Shown piece by piece: positions 7,934-16,161 of a stretch of DNA of 64,000 nucleotides. The stretch's first letter is position 1. Each line of letters begins with the position of its first letter. The DNA is taken from contig JAGAQG010000008.1 in the NCBI GenBank assembly GCA_017622875.1, positions 1 to 64,000 of the forward strand. Direction: 5' to 3'. The DNA is from Lachnospiraceae bacterium (GTDB lineage Bacteria; Bacillota; Clostridia; Lachnospirales; Lachnospiraceae). A program made the translations under genes and the position numbers. Under the pieces are notes generated by a model. The model worked only from the letters and a program-made list of their open reading frames with translations. It did not search any database and was not told where the DNA came from.

Positions 7934-9403
7934 TTATAATATAAATGAAAACATTCTCGAAAACTGTTCTTTGATGCGTATCGCAAGGCTTCTCTTTGCG
8001 TAAACCTCCGGTGTAATCTCGGTACAATACGCCAAATCTTCTTCAAAAATCTTTTCTAATTTTGACGTTGTCTTTTGACTGTAAATTGTCGCATTGACTT
8101 CAAAATTCAGTGCAAAACTTCTAACGTCCATATTTGCAGTTCCGTAGCTGCAGACCAGCCCGTCACTCATAACTCCCTTCGCATGCAGAAATCCATTGTC
8201 ATAGGTATAACATTTTACCCCTGCATCAATGAGCTCTCCCACATAAGAATAGGTCGCCCAGTAGACCAGCGGGTGGTCCGGCTTACATGGTATCATAATT
8301 TTCACATCAATGCCAGAGTAAGCTGCCATTTTGATCTCATTTACAATAATTTCATCTGGCACCAGATAAGGTGTCTGAATGTAAACATGATCACGGGCCT
8401 TTCCAATTAGCTTCTGATAATTGTCACGAATTTCCTGATTCTGCGTATCCGGTCCGCTGGTAATGATTTGTACTCCTTCTTTTCCCTGTCCCGGAACAAA
8501 TTCATGCACCAAATTTTCATTCTCAAATAAATTCTGTTTCGTAGCATAATTCCAATCCAGAATAAAGCGAACATGAAGGCTGACTGCTGCGGAACCTGAA
8601 ATTCTCAAATGGGTATCTCTCCAGTAACCAAACTTTTTATCCAGCCCCAGATATTCCCTCCCGATGTTAAAACCGCCCACATAGGCGCTCGTTCCATCAA
8701 TCACTATGATCTTTCTATGATTTCTGTAATTGATACGAAGATGAAGCCGCTTAAAAAATGCCGGAAAAAATTCTCCCACCTGTATTCCTTTTCTTTGAAT
8801 GCGTTCCCAGTCCCGTTTTCCCATTTTACGACAACCCATGCTGTCATAGAGAATACGTACCTGCACACCTTCCTTCACCTTCTTATACAAAAGCTTTTCT
8901 AATGCCTGCCAAAGCTCATCGTTTTTGATGATATAGGACTGAATGTGAATAAATTCCTTTGCGGTGCTGATGGCCTCATACAAATGAGCAAAATATTCCT
9001 TCCCATCTGTATAGATTTCCACATCATTGTCATCTGTATACACAGACTTGGCCGCAGCAAGATTATACATAACAAGATCATGATATCTGGAAAGTTTTCC
9101 ATCATCATTAAAGATTCTTTTATTCTTTACCTTCTGCTCCTGCTTTAGAACTGCAGACTGTACCACATCCTCCAGTTCCTTATTTTTAAACATCTTACTC
9201 TTTCTCATGTCCTGCCCGATGAGAAGATATAAAAGGAATCCTAAGACTGGAATAAAATACAGCACCAAAAGCCAGGTCCAGATCGTCTTTGGATCTCTTC
9301 GCTCAAAAAATACGATCGTGATTGCCAGTAAAATATTAATGCTGAATGCGTGATCCACGATGAATGTAAGCACCGTCGTAATCATCCCAAAGATTTCTTC
9401 CAT
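7934..9403 (-). CDS. cls: Cardiolipin synthase
   Basis: Joins two phosphatidylglycerol molecules, or a close analogue, to form cardiolipin at the membrane. There are two N-terminal membrane segments, including FERRDPKTIWTWLLVLYF, and two phospholipase D HKD motifs: NYRNHRKIIVIDG and the later FLHAKGVMSDG. The length of 489 aa is normal. The start chosen is the ATG at 9403, preceded by AGGAGG nine bases away. An upstream in-frame start at 9475 would add 24 residues and has no such site. First gene of the three-gene operon. Confidence 0.94.
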   Translation of the reverse strand: MEEIFGMITTVLTFIVDHAFSINILLAITIVFFERRDPKTIWTWLLVLYFIPVLGFLLYLLIGQDMRKSKMFKNKELEDVVQSAVLKQEQKVKNKRIFNDDGKLSRYHDLVMYNLAAAKSVYTDDNDVEIYTDGKEYFAHLYEAISTAKEFIHIQSYIIKNDELWQALEKLLYKKVKEGVQVRILYDSMGCRKMGKRDWERIQRKGIQVGEFFPAFFKRLHLRINYRNHRKIIVIDGTSAYVGGFNIGREYLGLDKKFGYWRDTHLRISGSAAVSLHVRFILDWNYATKQNLFENENLVHEFVPGQGKEGVQIITSGPDTQNQEIRDNYQKLIGKARDHVYIQTPYLVPDEIIVNEIKMAAYSGIDVKIMIPCKPDHPLVYWATYSYVGELIDAGVKCYTYDNGFLHAKGVMSDGLVCSYGTANMDVRSFALNFEVNATIYSQKTTSKLEKIFEEDLAYCTEITPEVYAKRSLAIRIKEQFSRMFSFIL

Positions 9404-9500
9404 TGTTTTCTTCCTCCTGTTACTTTCACCTGTTCGGCCGCTATGGTCGAAGAAAACTAAAATGTAGTATAACATATTTATCTCTTAAATGAAACTCTAC

Positions 9501-9529
9501 TTGCCTTAAATCCGAAAGAATGGTAGAAT
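9501..9529 (+). promoter_or_regulatory. Promoter of the 147-aa membrane protein gene
   Basis: TTGCCT (9501-9506), 17-bp spacer, TAGAAT (9524-9529), reading toward the gene at 9592. Confidence 0.6.
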
Positions 9530-9591
9530 ATCAAATAGTATATTTGGAGAATTATCCACTTATCTGGATAAAATAGACGGAGGTACAAAAA

Positions 9592-10035
9592 ATGTTTTGG
9601 AAAGTGTTGATCGTGATCCTGGTTATCGTAGTGATTGCATTGGCAGTTCTCTATTACTTCGGTAGCAAGGCACAGAAAAGACAGCGTGAAAATCAGGCTC
9701 AGTTAGATGCTATGGCTCAGACAGTTTCCATGCTGATCATCGACAAGAAACGTCTTAAGATCAAAGAATCCGGTCTTCCACAGATGGTAATTGACCAGAC
9801 ACCGAAATATATGCGTTGGACAAAACTTCCTATCGTAAAAGCAAAAATCGGTCCAAAGATCATGACACTTGTTGCAGATGAAAAAGTATTTGAACTGATT
9901 CCTGTAAAGAAAGAATGTAAAGTCGTTTTAAGCGGAATTTACATCACAGCAATCAAAAGTGCACGCGGCGGTTTAGAAACACCGGCACCAAAGAAAAAAG
10001 GCTTTTTCTCAAGATTTAAAAAGGACGCAAAATAA
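9592..10035 (+). CDS. Small membrane-anchored protein of unknown function
   Basis: I do not recognise a named family. The 147-aa product has one strongly hydrophobic N-terminal helix (residues 4-24). A basic, soluble region follows with PQMVIDQTPKYMRWTKLPIVKAKIGPK, and then a very basic C-terminus (KKKGFFSRFKK). The soluble part is probably cytoplasmic given the positive charge right after the helix. It has its own promoter and a strong terminator, so it is transcribed alone. A good ribosome binding site (CGGAGG) and clean codon use support a real gene. Confidence 0.8.
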   Translation: MFWKVLIVILVIVVIALAVLYYFGSKAQKRQRENQAQLDAMAQTVSMLIIDKKRLKIKESGLPQMVIDQTPKYMRWTKLPIVKAKIGPKIMTLVADEKVFELIPVKKECKVVLSGIYITAIKSARGGLETPAPKKKGFFSRFKKDAK

Positions 10036-10040
10036 AGCAT

Positions 10041-10077
10041 CAGGGAGGTACTTCTTTAAGAAGTATCTCCCTGTTTT
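10041..10077 (+). terminator. Terminator of the 147-aa protein gene
   Basis: Nearly perfect 15-bp inverted repeat beginning CAGGGAG and ending CTCCCTG, followed by TTTT. Confidence 0.9.
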
Positions 10078-10090
10078 CATTTGTTTATGT

Positions 10091-10418
10091 TTATTCCGGA
10101 TCCCAGACCGTAAAATCAATACCGTTGTCAGTATAGAAAGAGAAATTACCATACTCCAGATTACAGATTCCTACCCAAAGATTTGCCGGAATTCCAGATT
10201 ACAGATTCCTACCCAAAGATTTGCCGGAATTCCAGTGCTGCCGACACTTGTACTTCGGTAGGTTTCTGTCGGAGTATAATTAAGAATAGTCGCAGCTTCT
10301 CCTGTAAACTCGCTGATGCCTTCTGTTTTATGATAGCCCACACTCAGTCGGAATCCTTATGGGCATAACTGATAAATATATAGGATTTTTCTCCCCTGTA
10401 CGGTATAGGAGGAATCAT
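10091..10418 (-). pseudogene. Remnant of a TIR-domain protein gene
   Basis: From an ATG at 10418, with AAGGAAGG upstream, the minus strand reads MIPPIPYRGEKSYIFISYAHKDSD and then a stop. That is the first strand and loop of a TIR domain (YIFISYAHKDSD). A second frame continues from about the same point (GFRLSVGYHKTEGISEF and so on) without the rest of a TIR domain, implying a large internal deletion. This frame is then broken by a 38-bp tandem duplication; removing one copy lets it run to the stop at 10091 ending FTVWDPE. The gene is dead by at least two lesions. Its original role, signalling or defence, cannot be told. Confidence 0.7.
10155..10235. repeat. 38-bp tandem duplication inside the TIR remnant
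   Basis: Two adjacent copies with a 38-bp period (10155-10192 and 10193-10230) plus five more matching bases. No mismatch was seen between copies, so the duplication is probably recent. 38 is not a multiple of three, so it shifts the frame. Confidence 0.9.
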
Positions 10419-10501
10419 GGCTTCACACCTTCCTTTGTTCTTCTTTCTGTAATTATATCGACTTTTTGGGTGTCATTCAAGTTATTACTCTTTTAAACAG
10501 C

Positions 10502-10550
10502 AAAAAACGCTGTGCCGAAAGTTATTTCAAAACTTTTGACACAACGTTTT
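10502..10550 (-). terminator. Terminator of the murI operon
   Basis: Imperfect inverted repeat with matching segments AAAACG/CGTTTT and TGTG/CACA. On the minus strand it is followed by six T, nine bases past the DUF1934 stop codon. Confidence 0.75.
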
Positions 10551-10558
10551 CTATATCT

Positions 10559-10996
10559 TTAAAATTTTAAAAGCTCCTTTGGGAAAACTTCAATGTTTAC
10601 AGTGCTCTCCGAAACCACAATCCCTTCCGTTTTCAACGAATATTCTATTTCAAGCTTGATACGTTCTTCGCCAATCTCCGATACGATTTCCTCCGTATAT
10701 AATGAAATCGACAGCGGTCCCATCGGTGTCTGATAAATGACCATATTTTCATGTCCCGGCTGAAAGACCATTCTAGTAGAAGCCATCCCGCTTCTAAGTA
10801 ATTCCACCTGATTTTCCGTAAATTTAATGGTACTTTTCACAGCACCCTCCAGTCCCTCGATCATTTCATCGTAGACAACATAATGCTTTCCATTTTTGAA
10901 ATAATATTGGGCAGGCGTCATTGTTTCAATCGGTGCATCCGAATCTCCATCCGTTGCATGAAGACCGGAAATTGTTAAGATAATATCTTTTGTCAT
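10559..10996 (-). CDS. DUF1934 (YwiB-like) beta-barrel protein
   Basis: 145-aa cytoplasmic protein of the DUF1934 family, a small beta-barrel fold related to lipocalin-like proteins. Family features seen: the N-terminal TISGLHATDGD segment, PAQYYFKNGKHYVVYDE, and the C-terminal strand pattern with TPMGPLSISLYTEEI and IEYSL. The function is not established. It begins two bases after the murI stop and is the last gene of a small-protein/murI/DUF1934 operon. Confidence 0.85.
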   Translation of the reverse strand: MTKDIILTISGLHATDGDSDAPIETMTPAQYYFKNGKHYVVYDEMIEGLEGAVKSTIKFTENQVELLRSGMASTRMVFQPGHENMVIYQTPMGPLSISLYTEEIVSEIGEERIKLEIEYSLKTEGIVVSESTVNIEVFPKELLKF

Positions 10997-10998
10997 CC

Positions 10999-11823
10999 TT
11001 AATATTCCTCAATGTTAATCTTCTTGATACTCGTCACATCGCACGGCAGAATGGAACTCGCAAATGTTTTAAATTTTTCCGCCAAATCGCTGACAAAAAA
11101 TTCATATGGGTTTTCAAAATTTTTATTTTCCCCATCATTGGCAATGCCTTCGCGCTCAAGAAGTGCACGAAGCTCCAGGGCTGTTTCATAGGCCGGATTT
11201 ACCAGTGTTACCTGCTCTCCCATAATGTCTCCCACCATATGCCGCAGCAGCGGATAATGAGTGCAGCCCAAAATCAATGTATCAATGTCGGATTTCTGCA
11301 AATCTGCCAGATAACGTCTCGCCACTTCCTCTGTCACAGGATCCTTTGTCCAGCCTTCCTCTACCAGAGGAACAAACAACGGACATGCTTTCCCGATTAC
11401 TTCCGCTTCTGGCAGATGCTCCTGAATGAGCTTGACATACATTCCGCTGTTTACCGTAGTTTCCGTACCAATGATACCTATTCTCTTATTTCTGGTAGCT
11501 TCTGCTGCCACCTTTGCTCCCGGGCGGACCACCCCGATAATCGGGATATCCAGTTCATCCCTGACCGCTTCCAGCGCAACTGCACTGGCTGTATTACAGG
11601 CAACCACAATTGCCTTAACGCCTCTGGTCTTTAAAAAACGAATGATCTGTCTTGTATATCGAATCAATGTATCTGTGGATTTGCTTCCGTATGGAACCCT
11701 CGCTGTATCTCCAAAATATACAATACGTTCCTGTGGAATCTGACGCATGATCTCTCTTGCAACAGTCAGACCACCTACACCGGAATCAAACACACCAATC
11801 GGTGCTTCTTTCAAATTCTGCAT
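10999..11823 (-). CDS. murI: Glutamate racemase
   Basis: Interconverts L- and D-glutamate to supply D-Glu for peptidoglycan. Conserved elements are FDSGVGGLTV near the N-terminus, catalytic Cys in VACNTASAV and LGCTHYPLL, and PYGSKS in the substrate loop. The ATG at 11823 is chosen because AGAAGGGA precedes it. An ATG ten codons earlier (11853) has no ribosome binding site and overlaps the stop of the upstream small gene. The length of 274 aa is normal. Co-transcribed with the flanking genes. Confidence 0.95.
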   Translation of the reverse strand: MQNLKEAPIGVFDSGVGGLTVAREIMRQIPQERIVYFGDTARVPYGSKSTDTLIRYTRQIIRFLKTRGVKAIVVACNTASAVALEAVRDELDIPIIGVVRPGAKVAAEATRNKRIGIIGTETTVNSGMYVKLIQEHLPEAEVIGKACPLFVPLVEEGWTKDPVTEEVARRYLADLQKSDIDTLILGCTHYPLLRHMVGDIMGEQVTLVNPAYETALELRALLEREGIANDGENKNFENPYEFFVSDLAEKFKTFASSILPCDVTSIKKINIEEY

Positions 11824-11853
11824 ATGTGTTCCCTTCTTCGTAATCACTGGCAT

Positions 11854-12042
11854 CTAACGGAAAATTTTCAAAAGGCGAAATTCCAGTTTTACCGGAATCT
11901 CATCGCTATATTCTCCCTCGACAGAAATCTCATTTCCTTTTGCATCTACCAGCTTTACATGATGTTCCAGCAGCAGTTTTGGATACAGACTGCCAATGAG
12001 CAGACATCCGCAGATTACTGCTGCCGCCATATATCGTTTCAT
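11854..12042 (-). CDS. 62-aa exported or membrane-anchored small protein
   Basis: Not assigned to a named family. The product has a short basic start and a hydrophobic segment (AAAVICGCLLIGSLY, residues 6-20) that could be a signal anchor, then about 40 soluble residues containing VDAKGNEISVEGEYSDEIPVKLEF. AAGGAG lies eight bases before the ATG. Its stop codon is 30 bases upstream of the murI start, so the two are probably translated from one transcript. The ribosome binding site and tight spacing argue that it is real. Confidence 0.65.
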   Translation of the reverse strand: MKRYMAAAVICGCLLIGSLYPKLLLEHHVKLVDAKGNEISVEGEYSDEIPVKLEFRLLKIFR

Positions 12043-12081
12043 ACTTTTGCTCCTTTTTATTCTTTAGCAAAAGTATTCCCA

Positions 12082-12747
12082 TTATTTTATCTTGCTAATC
12101 ACTGCCAACTGCTGATTGTCAATATGATCTCTCATGCAGACTCTTGCCTTTTCTTTATCTCCGGCTTCAATCGCATCTAAAATTTCTTTGTGCTCTCCCA
12201 CCAGACTATCATAATAATTAGAGTCCTTTAAATATTCAATCCTGTAGCGATACATATTTTCACGGAGATTATTTAACATCTGCACAAGGCGCTCGTTATG
12301 AGTGGCCTCATAGATGATCTCGTGAAAATGCATATCAGTTTCCGCAATGCGAATCAGATCCATAGATCCTTTGGAAGCCTCAAATGCATCTGCTGCTTCC
12401 TTTAACTGAATGAGTTGTGCTGCAGTGATCCTGTCGCAGGCAACCTCTACAGCAAACATTTCCAGCGTTCTGCGCACCTCCAAAACATCCTTGGTATCTT
12501 TTTCTGTAATGTTTGCGACTGCTGCACCCTTTCTTGGAATCATCACCACAAGCCCTTCAAGCTCCAGCTTTCTGATTGCTTCACGTATCGGCGTGCGGCT
12601 CACCCCCAGGCTTTCCGCCAGCTTAATTTCCATCAGGCGCTCTCCCGGCTGTAGTTCCCCTTTTAAAATTGCCTGACGAAGTGTCTGAAAGACTACGTCG
12701 CGCAGTGGCAGATATGCATTTTCTGCAATGGTCAGTCCTGATATCAT
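12082..12747 (-). CDS. GntR-family regulator, FadR (FCD) subfamily
   Basis: 221-aa transcription regulator. The winged helix (residues about 15-78) includes LAESLGVSRTPIREAIRKLELEGLV. The C-terminal all-helical FCD domain (about 85-210) carries the usual metal/ligand His and Asp residues in DMHFHEII and HNERL. The ATG overlaps the ispE stop codon (ATGA), so translation is coupled to ispE. The ligand is unknown; the neighbours give no metabolic clue. Confidence 0.9.
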   Translation of the reverse strand: MISGLTIAENAYLPLRDVVFQTLRQAILKGELQPGERLMEIKLAESLGVSRTPIREAIRKLELEGLVVMIPRKGAAVANITEKDTKDVLEVRRTLEMFAVEVACDRITAAQLIQLKEAADAFEASKGSMDLIRIAETDMHFHEIIYEATHNERLVQMLNNLRENMYRYRIEYLKDSNYYDSLVGEHKEILDAIEAGDKEKARVCMRDHIDNQQLAVISKIK

Positions 12748-13631
12748 TTCATTTCCTCTCTCTGATTGTATGGGGTCGTCAGATAAATCTGCTTTGACAG
12801 ACCGCTCTGCTCGATCTTTTCATAAGCTTCCTTCGCCTTTGTATAGCTTTTAAAAATCCCAAATACAGTTGGCCCGCTGCCGCTCATCATAGAACCCAAT
12901 GCTCCGCAGTCCACCATCATCTGCTTGATCTCATCAATGACCGGATAAGCTGGAACAGTAACTCGCTCAAGCACATTTCCCATGTTTGCTACAAGCTTTT
13001 CCAAATCTCCATGCCTTAATGCTTCCAGCTGCATATCCACAGGCGGGTGATCTTCCGGCTTCAGATCATTGGCATGAAGATTTTCGTATACAAATTTTGT
13101 CGAAACATTAATCGGCGGCTTTGCAATAAGGATATGACATTTCGGCATAGCCGGAAGTTTGGTAAGCTTTTCCCCAATACCTTCTGCAAGGGCAGTTCCC
13201 CTCATAATGCAGTATGGAACGTCTGCTCCCAGCTTCACACCTCTGTCCATCAAATCCTGCATGGACAGCTTCAGACCATAGAGCTTATTCATCCCAAATA
13301 ATACTGCAGCTGCATCTGAACTGCCGCCTGCCATACCGGCCGCTACCGGGATGACCTTTTTTAAATTTATAGAAACGCCGCCTGGAAGGTCAAATTCATC
13401 CTTCAGTATTTTTGCGGCTTTGTATGCTAAGTTATTTTCATTGTTTGGAAGATAATAGAGGTTTGTGCGAATCCGGATTTCTTCTTCCTCTATTTTACGG
13501 ATATGAATCTGATCATGGAGATTGATTGTCTGCATGATCATTTTCACTTCATGATAGCCGTCTTCTTTTCTTCTCAAAACGTCAAGACCTAGGTTGATCT
13601 TTGCAAGTGCTTTTAATCTGATCTGGTTCAT
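12744..13631 (-). CDS. ispE: 4-diphosphocytidyl-2-C-methyl-D-erythritol kinase
   Basis: GHMP kinase of the MEP isoprenoid pathway, phosphorylating CDP-methylerythritol. Visible motifs are the N-terminal AKINLGLDVL, the ATP-binding VAAGMAGGSSDAAAVL (about residues 95-110) and the C-terminal MSGSGPTVFGIF. The 295-aa length is normal. A promoter lies about 40 bases upstream, and the gntR-type gene overlaps its end. Confidence 0.95.
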   Translation of the reverse strand: MNQIRLKALAKINLGLDVLRRKEDGYHEVKMIMQTINLHDQIHIRKIEEEEIRIRTNLYYLPNNENNLAYKAAKILKDEFDLPGGVSINLKKVIPVAAGMAGGSSDAAAVLFGMNKLYGLKLSMQDLMDRGVKLGADVPYCIMRGTALAEGIGEKLTKLPAMPKCHILIAKPPINVSTKFVYENLHANDLKPEDHPPVDMQLEALRHGDLEKLVANMGNVLERVTVPAYPVIDEIKQMMVDCGALGSMMSGSGPTVFGIFKSYTKAKEAYEKIEQSGLSKQIYLTTPYNQREEMK

Positions 13632-13671
13632 GTTTTCACCTCATGTACTTTGTATACAATATACTATGTAC

Positions 13672-13700
13672 ATTATAAGGGATAAGCTATGCAAATGCAA
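13672..13700 (-). promoter_or_regulatory. Promoter of ispE
   Basis: Minus-strand TTGCAT (13695-13700), 17-bp spacer, TATAAT (13672-13677). The surrounding 13679-13709 is also partly palindromic (GGGAT ... ATCCC) and may end sipL transcription. Confidence 0.65.
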
Positions 13701-13718
13701 GCCCATCCCTTCGATGCA

Positions 13719-15293
13719 TCATAATAACTGCAGGGGTTCTGCCGCTGTTTTTAGTATCAAAAGCTTCTGTCCCGGTGTTATCTCTTCCGCAGTCAGATCA
13801 TTCACTTTTTTCATTTCTTCTACGGTAGTTCTGTTCTCCTTTGCAATGCCCCAGAGGGTCTCTTTTGGCTGCACAAAATGAATCCTCATGCCGGGACAGT
13901 TTTTATATTCCTCTAAATCATAAGGTTCTGCAGTAATGTTTACAATGTTGTTCCGGCTGCACTGCTGCATCACACAGACCTGAAAACTTATGATTCCCCG
14001 AAGCTCCAGTACATTTCCTTCCGGCATGGTAATCGATGTCTGCTCCAGCATTTCACTGACTTTCCAGGAATCATCCTTCTCTATCTCAGGAATTTCAACC
14101 AGCTGACTGTAAGGAACCGATACCACCATCGTATCAAACGGCCGGCTGTCACTGGATGTCACATACAAGATCTGTACCTCCAGCATTCCTTCACAGAGAA
14201 CTCCCTGTTCTGTCATTTTGCACCGCTTATTCTGCAGCCCAGCCTGATGGCCGAGAATCTGTAAGATTTTCACATCCTCTCCAAGCCGTTCCTGACCGCT
14301 CACCTTGCATTTTGTCTGATTACACATACGCAGTCTTTCATACTGAATTTCTTCCGTCTGCAAGTTTAGTTTTTCCTCTGTACTATAGACATCCATAAGG
14401 ACCTGGCAGGTCTGCTCCTCATAAACATTCATGTGAATCTCCAGAATCATTTCCACCTGGAACATCCTCATCTCCCCATCGTAATCCGGTTTAATTTCAA
14501 TGCTCTGATGAGAAACTTCCGTTTCCAGATGACCGAACATTTCAGGAGTCAGCCCTGTCACATCCACCGTGCCATGGAAAGGAACAGTCTGCTCCAGCCA
14601 CTGCACCTGTGACTCTTCACCCTCCGGCTGATACAGAACAAAAAGTAAGGCTTCCCCCTTCACTCCCAGTCTTCCTTCCTGCATACGGATATCAAGTCCC
14701 CGCATCTGCAGATCCTTCCATAGAATATTCTGTACATTTGGCTTATTTGCAGGCAGATTAATTTCATCCCGAATTCGGAAGTTCTCTCTTCTCTCCATCA
14801 CAGGTTCTGCCATGACAAAGTTTTCCGTCCTTGCATAAACATTCGGCGCTTCCGCTGTATTTTCCGCAACCATATGTCCCTTCGTCCCGGTAATCATACC
14901 ATTCAGTCCAATCAAGGCCCTCACATTCAGTTTTCCAGGATGTACAATGCCGATCCTAAGCTCTTCAATATCCCAGTCAATCTTCAAATTATCCCCGTTC
15001 TCTGCTCCCTCCATGTACAAAATCTCATCGAAGGGAAATTCCATAAAAAGACTGTCTGCAGGCTCTTTCGCCCGCTCTGTCAGATAGAGCACCCACACCT
15101 TTAATTTTCCGCGAATTCTGATTTTTCCTTTTTCTGTGTGAACCTCCTCTGCCAGCAGCTCCGCTTTTTTCTGAAGTACACTGGAAATATCCGGCTTTCC
15201 TTCCGGGATGCTGTAGTCATCCCCGACGGTAATCTGGCTCTTCGCCTCACATTTTTGATAGTTCCTATGTATCAAATGCTGTTTTAAGTCCAT
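13719..15293 (-). CDS. sipL: SipL-like spore morphogenesis protein (SPOCS/DUF3794 and LysM)
   Basis: Predicted mother-cell protein that links SpoIVA to the coat, as SipL does in Clostridioides difficile. It has repeated SPOCS (DUF3794) segments, including GKPDISSVLQKKAEL near residues 30-45 and KPNVQNILWKD farther on. The C-terminal LysM domain is at about residues 470-524 (QPKETLWGIAKEN, ITPGQKLLIL). The ATG at 15293 is preceded by AAGGAGG; a TTG at 15338 falls inside the predicted promoter and is rejected. A sigma-E-like promoter fits sporulation control. 524 aa, apparently intact. Confidence 0.88.
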   Translation of the reverse strand: MDLKQHLIHRNYQKCEAKSQITVGDDYSIPEGKPDISSVLQKKAELLAEEVHTEKGKIRIRGKLKVWVLYLTERAKEPADSLFMEFPFDEILYMEGAENGDNLKIDWDIEELRIGIVHPGKLNVRALIGLNGMITGTKGHMVAENTAEAPNVYARTENFVMAEPVMERRENFRIRDEINLPANKPNVQNILWKDLQMRGLDIRMQEGRLGVKGEALLFVLYQPEGEESQVQWLEQTVPFHGTVDVTGLTPEMFGHLETEVSHQSIEIKPDYDGEMRMFQVEMILEIHMNVYEEQTCQVLMDVYSTEEKLNLQTEEIQYERLRMCNQTKCKVSGQERLGEDVKILQILGHQAGLQNKRCKMTEQGVLCEGMLEVQILYVTSSDSRPFDTMVVSVPYSQLVEIPEIEKDDSWKVSEMLEQTSITMPEGNVLELRGIISFQVCVMQQCSRNNIVNITAEPYDLEEYKNCPGMRIHFVQPKETLWGIAKENRTTVEEMKKVNDLTAEEITPGQKLLILKTAAEPLQLL

Positions 15294-15316
15294 AAAATGC
15301 GCCTCCTTATAAGAGC

Positions 15317-15344
15317 ATTCTATGCAGACTTTCTCCAAATATGA
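15317..15344 (-). promoter_or_regulatory. Sigma-E-type promoter of sipL
   Basis: Minus-strand TCATATT (-35, 15338-15344), 13-bp spacer, CATAGAAT (-10, 15317-15324; one mismatch to CATACAHT). It lies 24 bases upstream of the start codon. Confidence 0.6.
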
Positions 15345-15368
15345 CTTTCCTAAAATTTCTCCACAAAA

Positions 15369-15401
15369 AAATGAAGCCTGCTTAATGCAAGCTTCATTTC
15401 G
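15369..15401 (-). terminator. Terminator of malQ-plsC
   Basis: Inverted repeat AAATGAAGC/GCTTCATTT (15369-15377 and 15391-15399). A T-run follows on the minus strand, nine bases past the plsC stop. Confidence 0.85.
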
Positions 15402-15409
15402 ATTTTCCT

Positions 15410-16153
15410 TTATGCTTCAATCAAAGCTTTATTTTTTTCCAGCATTTCCTGGATTCTGTCACGACAGTATGCTCCAAGGTGCTTTTTCTCTTCCCTGGAA
15501 AGTTCCTTTGGATCGATCGGTGTGCCGTATTCGATCACGACCTTACATTTGTGAATCCAAGGCATATGATTTTCAAAGATTTCTGCTGTATTGGTCAGCG
15601 CAACAGGAATGATCAGGCACCCTGTCTTTTCCGCCATCTTCAAACTTCCCTCTTTAAAGCTAAGCATCTCAGTATCCACCTTATTTCTGGTTCCTTCCGG
15701 GAAAATACACATAGAGATTCCATTTTTGATGTTTTCGATTCCCTGCAAAATTGTTTTCAGACCTTCTCTTGGATTTTCCCTGTTCAGAAAAAGACAATAC
15801 AATTTTTTCATCCAGTCACGAAGCAGTGGATATCTCAGCATCACATCCTTCGCAACAAACCCTGTCAGACCAGGAACCTTGGAATAGATCAACAGGATAT
15901 CAAAATAACTTCTGTGATTTGGAATGTATAATACCGGCTGATCCGTTGGAACATTTTCTTCTCCAATAACCGTCTGCTTTGTTCCTGCAACCCAGAGCAT
16001 CACCTTGAATGCCCACTGTACCAGACGAAGTGCCGCAAGGTCGCTCTTATATTTCCATTTATCTACCTTTCCAATCAGGTGTAACACCAGCAATACAGGA
16101 ATTCCGAGGACAAGATAAAGCCCCAGAAAAAGTGCATCAATAATAAATCTCAT
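15410..16153 (-). CDS. plsC: 1-acyl-sn-glycerol-3-phosphate acyltransferase
   Basis: Acylates lysophosphatidic acid to phosphatidic acid at the inner face of the membrane. The catalytic NHRSYFD (HX4D) lies near residue 80, with FPEGTRNK about 65 residues later. One N-terminal membrane helix (about residues 5-27) is present. 247 aa, normal for PlsC. It starts eight bases after the malQ stop and shares its transcript. Confidence 0.92.
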   Translation of the reverse strand: MRFIIDALFLGLYLVLGIPVLLVLHLIGKVDKWKYKSDLAALRLVQWAFKVMLWVAGTKQTVIGEENVPTDQPVLYIPNHRSYFDILLIYSKVPGLTGFVAKDVMLRYPLLRDWMKKLYCLFLNRENPREGLKTILQGIENIKNGISMCIFPEGTRNKVDTEMLSFKEGSLKMAEKTGCLIIPVALTNTAEIFENHMPWIHKCKVVIEYGTPIDPKELSREEKKHLGAYCRDRIQEMLEKNKALIEA

Positions 16154-16161
16154 ATGGTCTC

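Noticed and set aside
9404-9475. N-terminal extension of cardiolipin synthase
   Set aside because: The extra 24 residues precede the family start, and the ribosome binding site belongs to the ATG at 9403.
10155-10235. Possible CRISPR repeat
   Set aside because: Only two full adjacent copies with no spacer; it is a tandem duplication inside a broken gene.
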